Positions 16,069 through 21,610 of a stretch of DNA of 21,610 bases are shown here, in pieces; position 1 is the first letter of the stretch, and each line of letters starts with the position of its first letter. The notes under the pieces were generated by a model. The model was not told the origin of the DNA. It saw only the letters and a list, made by a program, of their open reading frames with translations, and made no database searches. The stretch comes from Bacteroidales bacterium (GTDB lineage Bacteria; Bacteroidota; Bacteroidia; Bacteroidales; UBA7960): assembly GCA_007124575.1 (NCBI GenBank), contig SLEW01000247.1, forward strand, positions 1 to 21,610, in the 5' to 3' direction. The position numbers and the translations under genes are program-made.

Positions 16069-18498
16069 ATGAAAGAATTTGACCTCAACCATCAACAGCC
16101 AGGGGGTGACCCCGACAAGCAGGGAATGAACCGCCGCTGTTTTCTGAAAACCGGCGCCCTCTTCGCTGGAGGCATGGCCGCCTTTGGCTCCCTGCTGGGT
16201 TGCACGGACAACAGGAAGGGCATCAGGCTGCCGGGCCGTCTGGAAGCTGACGGCACCGTGATTGTCCGGGCAGGCTGCCCGGCACATAACTGCGGCGGAC
16301 GATGTGTGCTTAAGCTATTTGTGCGCGATAATGAGATCGTACGTATTGAAACGGACGACAGGCCAGGTGACGACATCAGTAACCCACAGCTCAGGGCTTG
16401 TATACGGGGCCGCGCCTACCGCCGCCGGCAATATCACCCCGACCGCCTGAAGCATCCCATGAAAAGGACAGGCAAACGTGGGGAAGGTAAATTTGAACGT
16501 ATCTCATGGGATGAAGCCCTCGACATGATGGCTTCTGAATTAAAACGGGTAAAAAAGGATTACGGTAACTCTGCCATCCTGGTGCCCTATGGCACAGGAA
16601 GCTATAACCAGACCAACGGCAGGCAGACCGCTGCAAGGCTCATGAACCTCTTTGGTGGCTCCCTCGGCTTTTACAACAGTTATAGCTGGGCGTGTATCAG
16701 CCGGGCCACACCTTATGTATATGGCACGGGAGTGACAGGCAACCAGCGTCAGGACTGGGTTAACTCCAGGTATATTATCATGTGGGGATGGAACCCCGCC
16801 GAGATGCGCGACGGTACCAACACAGAATACTTTTTAAAGAAAGCCCGGGAGAACGGTGCCCGTATCGTGTGTATCGACCCGCGCATGAGCATGAGTGCCA
16901 CAGCTCTGGCCGACGAATGGATACCGATCAGACCGGGGACAGACACTGCGCTCATGAGCGCCATGGCACATGTGATCATCTCCGAAGGCCTGCATGACAA
17001 GGATTTCATACATAGCTCCTGTGTAGGCTTTGACAGGAGCCAGATGCCTGAAGGACTGGAAGAAGAAGAAAGCTACAGCGACTACATCTTCGGAACCCGT
17101 GACGGGCAGCCGAAAACCCCGGAATGGGCCGAGGCCATCACAGGGATACCGCGAGATACCATCATAAGAATAGCAAGGGAATATGGTTCCATAAAGCCGG
17201 CCATGCTATACCAGGGCTATGGGATGCAACGACGCGCCTATGGAGAGCAACCGGTGCTTGGCGGATGCGTGCTGGCTGCCATTACAGGAAACGTGGGCAT
17301 CCCGGGTGGATGGGCAAGCGGCATCGCACTGCAGGCTGAAGACGGAGGGCCTTTCTGGAACATCTTCCCAACAGGAAGAAACCCTGTCGGTGCCACCATA
17401 CCCGTATTCCTCTGGACAGAAGCCATACTTCGCGGAAAGGAGATGGGACCGGAAGATGGCGTGATAGGTGCCGAAAAACTTGACAACAACATTAAGCTCA
17501 TATGGTGTGTAGCTTCCAACATCCTTATCAACCAGCATGCCGACACCAACAGGAGTGCGAAGATCCTGCAGGACGAAAGCCTGGTGGAGTTCATTGCCGT
17601 ACAGGATCAGTTTATGACGCCCTCAGCAAGATATGCTGACCTGGTGTTGCCGGTGTGCACACAGCTGGAAATGTGGGGTCTGGAAGATGGCTGGAAGTAT
17701 GGTGATGAGGTGATCCTGATGCCCCAGGTGGTCGACAAGCCGGCAGAGACAAAGAGCGATTACCAGATCGCTGCAGCCCTTGCCGGCCGTCTCGGTCTTA
17801 AGGAAGAATATACCCTCGGACGCGATGAACGCGACTGGATCGAATGGGCGGTCAAATTCTACCGGAACACCCGCTTCCCGGATATCCCCGACCTGGAAAA
17901 GCTGCACGAAATGAACAGGGGGGTCTATACTAGGCCCATTCATGAGCCTAAGATAGCCTTCAGCGACTTTCGCAAAGACCCGGAGAGACACCCTCTGAAC
18001 ACCCCATCAGGCAAGATAGAGATCTTTTCCAGACAGTTATATGACATGGGCAAGCCAGACACGATACCTGCAGTGCCCAAATATATCAGGGAGTGGGAAA
18101 GCCCTTTTGGAGCAGAGAGCAAAAAATATCCGCTCCAGGCCATCGGCCATCATTACATGCCCCGGGTGCATTCAACCCACGACGGCATCGACTGGCTGGA
18201 GGAGGCCTTCCCGCAGAGGCTGTTCATCAATCCCATTGACGCCGGGGCACGTAACATCCGTAATGGTGACTCCGTGATGGTCTACAATGAACGCGGAAAG
18301 ATACGCATCCCCTGCCGCGTGACCAATAAGATCATGCCCGGCGTGGTTAACATCCCCCAGGGAGCCTGGTGGAAGCCGGACAAACATGGTGTCGACCAGC
18401 GCGGTAACGTGAACGTGCTCACCAGCCATCGCTGGACACCCCTGGCGTTCGGCAACGCACAACACACAATCATGGTAGAAGTGGAAAAAGTGTCATGA
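16069..18498 (+). CDS. dmsA: DmsA-like molybdopterin oxidoreductase catalytic subunit
   Basis: An 809-residue molybdo-bis(MGD) enzyme of the DMSO reductase family that reduces an S-oxide, N-oxide or similar acceptor. The N-terminus has a twin-arginine signal (NRRCFLK, Arg22-Arg23) that ends in SLLGC (Cys45), a lipobox-like motif. Cys70, Cys75, Cys79 and Cys111 would bind the FS0 [4Fe-4S] cluster. RACIRGRAYRRRQYHPDRLK and RGEGKFERISWDEA closely resemble E. coli DmsA. Ser206 in NSYSWACIS is the expected Mo ligand. The C-terminal cofactor-binding domain contains RVHSTHDGIDWLEE and GNAQHTIMVEVE. A shorter start at Met20 (16126) would keep the Tat motif. dmsB follows after 92 bp, then dmsC. The precise electron acceptor (DMSO, TMAO, selenate or other) cannot be read from the sequence. 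No DmsD/TorD-type chaperone gene is visible. Confidence 0.93.
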   Translation: MKEFDLNHQQPGGDPDKQGMNRRCFLKTGALFAGGMAAFGSLLGCTDNRKGIRLPGRLEADGTVIVRAGCPAHNCGGRCVLKLFVRDNEIVRIETDDRPGDDISNPQLRACIRGRAYRRRQYHPDRLKHPMKRTGKRGEGKFERISWDEALDMMASELKRVKKDYGNSAILVPYGTGSYNQTNGRQTAARLMNLFGGSLGFYNSYSWACISRATPYVYGTGVTGNQRQDWVNSRYIIMWGWNPAEMRDGTNTEYFLKKARENGARIVCIDPRMSMSATALADEWIPIRPGTDTALMSAMAHVIISEGLHDKDFIHSSCVGFDRSQMPEGLEEEESYSDYIFGTRDGQPKTPEWAEAITGIPRDTIIRIAREYGSIKPAMLYQGYGMQRRAYGEQPVLGGCVLAAITGNVGIPGGWASGIALQAEDGGPFWNIFPTGRNPVGATIPVFLWTEAILRGKEMGPEDGVIGAEKLDNNIKLIWCVASNILINQHADTNRSAKILQDESLVEFIAVQDQFMTPSARYADLVLPVCTQLEMWGLEDGWKYGDEVILMPQVVDKPAETKSDYQIAAALAGRLGLKEEYTLGRDERDWIEWAVKFYRNTRFPDIPDLEKLHEMNRGVYTRPIHEPKIAFSDFRKDPERHPLNTPSGKIEIFSRQLYDMGKPDTIPAVPKYIREWESPFGAESKKYPLQAIGHHYMPRVHSTHDGIDWLEEAFPQRLFINPIDAGARNIRNGDSVMVYNERGKIRIPCRVTNKIMPGVVNIPQGAWWKPDKHGVDQRGNVNVLTSHRWTPLAFGNAQHTIMVEVEKVS

Positions 18499-18590
18499 AC
18501 CGAGCCACGACAGGGTTTTCTGACATATAGGGAACGTTCGCCCTGAGGGCAGCTTAAACATGATCAAAAGCAATGCATTGAAGAGCAGTC

Positions 18591-19229
18591 ATGGATAAAA
18601 ATTATAAGCAAATGACACAATTGGCCTTTTATTTCGACGCCTCCTCCTGCTCAGGCTGTAAAACCTGCCAGGTGGCCTGCAAGGACAAACACGATTCACC
18701 CATGGGAGTCCGCTGGCGCAGGATATACGAAGTAAGCGGAGGTGACTGGATACAAAACGGCCCTGCCTGGATACCCAACATATTTGCATACCATGTAAGC
18801 ATGGCCTGCAACCACTGTGAGGAACCCATCTGCATGACATCATGCCCTAATAAAGCCATTGTAAAAGATGAACGCGGAATTGTTCTCATAGACTACGACC
18901 GCTGCATGGGCTGCAAATACTGTGAATGGACATGTCCCTACGGAGCACTTCATTTTGATCCTGACAAGAAGGTGATGACAAAATGTACCTTCTGTGCAGA
19001 CTACCTGGAAGAAGGCAAAGCACCTTCATGTGTCTCAGCCTGCCCTATGCGTGTACTCGATTACGGTGATCTGGAAGAACTCGAGAAGAAGTATGGCCGC
19101 CACAGGGAGTATTTCCCACTGCCGGCAGATAAGTACACCGGACCGGCAGTGGTGATCAAGCCACATAAAGACACACGCAGGTACGACACCAAAGAACTGC
19201 AAATCATAAACAAGGAGGAGGTAATATGA
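18591..19229 (+). CDS. dmsB: DmsB-like electron-transfer subunit, four [4Fe-4S] clusters
   Basis: A 212-residue ferredoxin-type subunit that passes electrons from the membrane anchor to DmsA. Sixteen cysteines form four quartets: 20/23/26/30, 73/76/81/85, 105/108/111/115 and 132/135/147/151, the layout of E. coli DmsB. The segment WRRIYEVSGGDW and the ending of the Cys-rich region (SACPMRVLDYGDLEELEKKYG) also match DmsB. Met8 (18612) is an alternative start that would begin closer to the E. coli N-terminus (MTQLAFYFDASSC). There is no signal peptide, as expected for a subunit carried out by hitch-hiking with Tat-exported DmsA. The stop overlaps the dmsC start by 4 nt, so the two are probably translationally coupled. 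Confidence 0.93.
   Translation: MDKNYKQMTQLAFYFDASSCSGCKTCQVACKDKHDSPMGVRWRRIYEVSGGDWIQNGPAWIPNIFAYHVSMACNHCEEPICMTSCPNKAIVKDERGIVLIDYDRCMGCKYCEWTCPYGALHFDPDKKVMTKCTFCADYLEEGKAPSCVSACPMRVLDYGDLEELEKKYGRHREYFPLPADKYTGPAVVIKPHKDTRRYDTKELQIINKEEVI
19212..19221 (+). promoter_or_regulatory. Strong Shine-Dalgarno-like site ahead of dmsC
   Basis: AAGGAGGAGG lies 4 nt before the dmsC ATG at 19226 and overlaps the last codons of dmsB (Lys-Glu-Glu-Val). It contains two offset AGGAGG cores. Such sites are rare in front of Bacteroidota genes and no comparable site was noticed before the other genes here. Because the same bases encode dmsB residues, the match may be partly incidental. Confidence 0.5.
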
Positions 19230-20095
19230 GCAACAATGAGTGGCCCCTGGTATTCTTTACCATGCTGTCGCAGATCAGCGTGGGAATCCTGATCAGCATG
19301 CTGATACTCTGGCTGACGATGAGAAACATTGAAAGCGGAACGATCGAAACCTTAAAGCGGACCCTGATGTTCACCGCATTGGCAAGCATGGGAATTGCTC
19401 TGGTCTTGTCATTTCTGCATCTGTCTCTGCCACAGCATGCCATATACGCCATGAGCAACCTGCGAACGTCCTGGTTAAGCCGCGAGATAATCCTGGCATC
19501 CATCTTTTTGCTTACGCTTGCCATTGCTTACATGTCTTTGAAGTATAACATGCCTCACCGAAACCTTTTCCCCCAGCTTTTCCTGGCTTCGCTGATCATC
19601 GGTTTACTGCTGGCATGGGGCATTTCAAGAGTATACATGATCCCCACCGTGCCCCTGTGGAATACACCATCCACCCCCATATCCTTTTTTAATACCGCCA
19701 TAATGCTGGGTGGTGGCGCAGTGCTTGTGATCACGGCTCTAATGTCATCAGGGAAGTCAACTGTTCCGGGAGTGCAAAATATGCAGTCTGTGCTTTTCTT
19801 TGTGATCACAGCAGCAGTATTCGTCAGCCTGTTGAACATGTTCCTGCTTCAGCCCGACATCGGTGCCGTATCAGGAAACCTGCCTGCCTCTGTGGCTGAC
19901 GGAAGCTGGCAAACGGTAAGGATCGTCTTTCTGCTGGCAGGATACACAGCACTCACCTACTGGGTAGCCTATCAGGCGCCCCACCCCGGGGGGGCAGCAT
20001 CCATGCTCATATATCTTGCTGTAGCCTGTCTCTTTATTTCAGAACTGGCCGGCAGGTATTTGTTTTATGCCTCGTATTTCCGTGTAGGCGTGTGA
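19226..20095 (+). CDS. dmsC: DmsC-like membrane anchor subunit
   Basis: A 289-residue integral membrane protein with about eight predicted helices (near 8-31, 46-65, 86-104, 115-137, 153-172, 186-206, 230-250 and 258-280). It anchors DmsAB and oxidises menaquinol. The start EWPLVFFTMLSQISVG and the loop SFLHLSLPQHAIYAMSNL followed by SWLSREI are characteristic of the DmsC/NrfD-like anchor family. The C-terminal ELAGRYLFY segment also fits. It overlaps dmsB by 4 nt. A run of seven G at 19988-19994 lies in the codons for Pro-Gly-Gly. The next gene starts 120 bp downstream, past a repeat. Confidence 0.9.
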   Translation: MSNNEWPLVFFTMLSQISVGILISMLILWLTMRNIESGTIETLKRTLMFTALASMGIALVLSFLHLSLPQHAIYAMSNLRTSWLSREIILASIFLLTLAIAYMSLKYNMPHRNLFPQLFLASLIIGLLLAWGISRVYMIPTVPLWNTPSTPISFFNTAIMLGGGAVLVITALMSSGKSTVPGVQNMQSVLFFVITAAVFVSLLNMFLLQPDIGAVSGNLPASVADGSWQTVRIVFLLAGYTALTYWVAYQAPHPGGAASMLIYLAVACLFISELAGRYLFYASYFRVGV

Positions 20096-20162
20096 AGAGC
20101 CTCAAACCTCAAAAAAACAACCCCCGCACGCTCTAAAACACTTAGATTACCAATTAATCAGC

Positions 20163-20194
20163 AAATTAGCACATTAACAAATTAGCACATTAAC
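20163..20194 (+). repeat. Perfect 16-bp direct tandem repeat, octamer substructure
   Basis: Two exact copies of AAATTAGCACATTAAC stand head to tail (20163-20178 and 20179-20194). Each can be split into two related octamers of the CAAATTAG/CACATTAA type, and the preceding bases (CAATTAATCAGC) look like decayed units. The repeat fills part of the 120-bp spacer between dmsC and the next gene. A segment at 5271-5285 just after the dus gene resembles the same motif in reverse orientation. Confidence 0.85.
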
Positions 20195-20215
20195 CAACCA
20201 TCAAATCCACAACCG

Positions 20216-21610
20216 ATGCCCCGTACCGCTGACATCTGGATAAAAGCCGCCGTGATAGGCAGTTTGTGGGGCGCTACCGAGATCGTGCTGGGCAGTTTTC
20301 TTCATAACCTGCGGATGCCATTTAGTGGCAACATCCTGACAGCTATCGGTATCATCCTGATGGTTTCCGGACACCGGTTATGGCCTCACCGTGGCTTGCT
20401 GATCAGGGCGGGACTGATATGTGCTGCATTAAAGACGTTGTCACCCAGCCCGGTGATTTTGGGTCCCATGTTATCGATATTCATGCAGGCTACATTGATG
20501 GAGTCAGTGCTCTTCTTTACCCGCAGGAACAACCTGGGATATATCCTCGGAGGAGGTCTGGCGGTAAGCTGGAACCTCTTCTACCGGATTCTTTCCACCA
20601 TCGTACTTTATGGAAGTTCGCTCATCGCATTGTATCAAAACATAATCGATTATTTTATAAGCCAGACATCGTGGACCATGGAAAGCTACTGGGGCCCAAT
20701 ACTTATCCTGTGGGCCATCTTTTTTGCCTGGGGAGCCGCTGCAGGGCTTCTCGGGATACTCGTTTCCCGCTCGGCGATAAACAACAAAAACATTTGGAAT
20801 ATCCGCGAAAGCGACAAAATGCACGGCGGGCTTTACGAAAGCCGGAGGGGGAAAACCGAAAATGTGCCGGTATCGCTTTTGTTCCTTCGCCTGGGCGGGA
20901 TTATTGCCATACTGGCCAGTGGATTATACAGCATTAACATGCTTCCGGTACATCAAAATGCACTCATCCTGATAATCTTTCTGCTGGTTTTGTGGTTTTA
21001 TGACCGGAATATTTTACTTCGCTTTGCCAGAAAGCGAGGTTTCTGGCTTGCTTTGGCTATCATGATCAGTCTTTCCGGGTTTCTGATGGGGGACAGTCCG
21101 GGGTTCAGCAGCGAGGGGTTGCTGGTGGGTATGCACATGGGCATGCGTGCGATATATGTAATTGGCGGGTTTAGCCTTGTCAGTGCGGAGTTACAGCGGC
21201 CGGAAATGGCCGTTTTATATAGCGGCCCACGCATGGCACCCTTTCTGACCGCCGTGCGTGTTGCCTTCCAGACCACTCCACTTATCATGGACTCCATACC
21301 CGGAAAGCACGCCTGGAAGCGGCCGGGAAGAGTGCTGACCCAGATGGTGGGCAACATGGATAATGCCCTCGAATACATGCGCGGTAAATTTGACCGCTCC
21401 CCCCTGGTGGTCGTAGTAACAGGACAAAAGGGTGCAGGGAAAACAACACTGGTCAGTAGGGTTGTTGAGAGCCTTAAGTCACAAGGCATCCAGGTCAAAG
21501 GCATTCTTGCACCCGCCTTCTTTGATAATGGTAAGCGAGCAGGCTATCACGTCCGGGATATCAAAACCGGCGAGAAAACCACGCTTTGCAAACGGGATGA
21601 GTCGATTACA
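20216..21610 (+). CDS. Multi-membrane-segment protein fused to THEP1-like P-loop NTPase (partial, runs off window)
   Basis: The frame is open from ATG 20216 to the right edge (465 codons) without a stop. Residues of about 1-190 form five or more hydrophobic helices with segments such as GSLWGATEIVLGSFLHNL and PSPVILGPMLSIFMQATLME, resembling an ECF-transporter S component. After a charged linker (about 190-218), residues of about 222-365 form a second membrane region ending in GMHMGMRAIYVIGG and MAPFLTAVRVAFQTTPLIMD, loosely like an EcfT-type protein. From about 395 a P-loop domain begins: Walker A GQKGAGKTT (403-411), then GILAPAFFDNGKRAGYHVRD and TGEK. This is the pattern of THEP1-type nucleoside-triphosphatases, not of ABC ATPases. 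The gene follows dmsABC by 120 bp on the same strand. The open frame and P-loop are clear; the S and T resemblances are inference. Confidence 0.8.
   Translation, partial: MPRTADIWIKAAVIGSLWGATEIVLGSFLHNLRMPFSGNILTAIGIILMVSGHRLWPHRGLLIRAGLICAALKTLSPSPVILGPMLSIFMQATLMESVLFFTRRNNLGYILGGGLAVSWNLFYRILSTIVLYGSSLIALYQNIIDYFISQTSWTMESYWGPILILWAIFFAWGAAAGLLGILVSRSAINNKNIWNIRESDKMHGGLYESRRGKTENVPVSLLFLRLGGIIAILASGLYSINMLPVHQNALILIIFLLVLWFYDRNILLRFARKRGFWLALAIMISLSGFLMGDSPGFSSEGLLVGMHMGMRAIYVIGGFSLVSAELQRPEMAVLYSGPRMAPFLTAVRVAFQTTPLIMDSIPGKHAWKRPGRVLTQMVGNMDNALEYMRGKFDRSPLVVVVTGQKGAGKTTLVSRVVESLKSQGIQVKGILAPAFFDNGKRAGYHVRDIKTGEKTTLCKRDESIT

Noticed and set aside
18495..18530. 11-codon mini-frame starting in the dmsA stop codon (ATGA)
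   Set aside because: Too short to support; no start signal or conservation information.
18533..18552. Small GCCC-TGA-GGGC hairpin between dmsA and dmsB
   Set aside because: A four-pair stem without a following T-run is too weak to call a terminator, and it lies inside an operon.
19988..19994. Run of seven G inside dmsC, a possible phase-variation tract
   Set aside because: Short, and the frame is intact through it; it is a spot to check for sequencing error rather than evidence of phase variation.
20380..20937. 185-residue open frame on the plus strand
   Set aside because: It is an out-of-frame shadow inside the membrane-NTPase fusion gene; it has no coherent domain, whereas the other frame is open for 465 codons with a clear P-loop.
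20998..21504. 168-residue open frame on the minus strand
   Set aside because: Antisense to the fusion gene, including its Walker A region; no recognisable family.

Overview
The window looks like a chromosomal segment of a member of the Bacteroidota, probably an anaerobic or facultative, perhaps marine or salt-adapted, Bacteroidales-type bacterium. This is inferred from four things: the protein families (a Na+-type, K+-dependent membrane pyrophosphatase, a Dcp-like M3 lipoprotein, a secreted tricorn homologue and a DmsABC reductase), the near absence of Shine-Dalgarno sites, AT-rich intergenic regions, and short GCCAATA/TTAGCACA-type intergenic repeats. No rRNA, tRNA, CRISPR array, transposase or integrase was seen. 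Nothing suggests recent transfer. No gene-free stretch exceeds about 250 bp.

Layout. (1) 1-1813, minus strand: the N-terminal part of a small lipoprotein that runs off the left edge, preceded in transcription by a divergent aspartase-type lyase. (2) 1991-8067, plus strand: a membrane pyrophosphatase (hppA), a tRNA-dihydrouridine synthase, a 178-bp spacer carrying a heptamer repeat array, an NhaC-family Na+/H+ antiporter, and a glycosyltransferase that overlaps the antiporter by 4 nt. (3) 8034-14293, minus strand: an FtsE-like ABC ATPase that overlaps the glycosyltransferase tail-to-tail, a Dcp-like M3 peptidase lipoprotein and a large tricorn-type protease. (4) 14540-21610, plus strand: a secreted M28 metallopeptidase, a dmsA-dmsB-dmsC reductase operon, and a large open frame that runs off the right edge. 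That last frame encodes a multi-membrane-segment protein fused to a THEP1-like P-loop NTPase.

How the genes may work together. The three exported peptidases and the aspartase-type lyase fit a peptide- and amino-acid-degrading lifestyle that yields ammonia and fumarate. The membrane pyrophosphatase carries the residues of K+-dependent, Na+-transporting enzymes and, with NhaC, suggests a sodium circuit. DmsA, DmsB and DmsC would pass electrons from menaquinol to an S-oxide, N-oxide or similar acceptor at the outer face of the cytoplasmic membrane. DmsA has a Tat signal that ends in a lipobox-like motif.

The most unusual item is the right-edge gene (20216 onward). Its first part resembles an ECF-transporter S component, its second part loosely resembles an EcfT-type membrane protein, and its third part is a THEP1-like NTPase. 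This arrangement could be an undescribed single-chain transporter or cofactor-handling system linked to the molybdoenzyme next to it. The transporter reading is inference from hydrophobicity and motif resemblance only.
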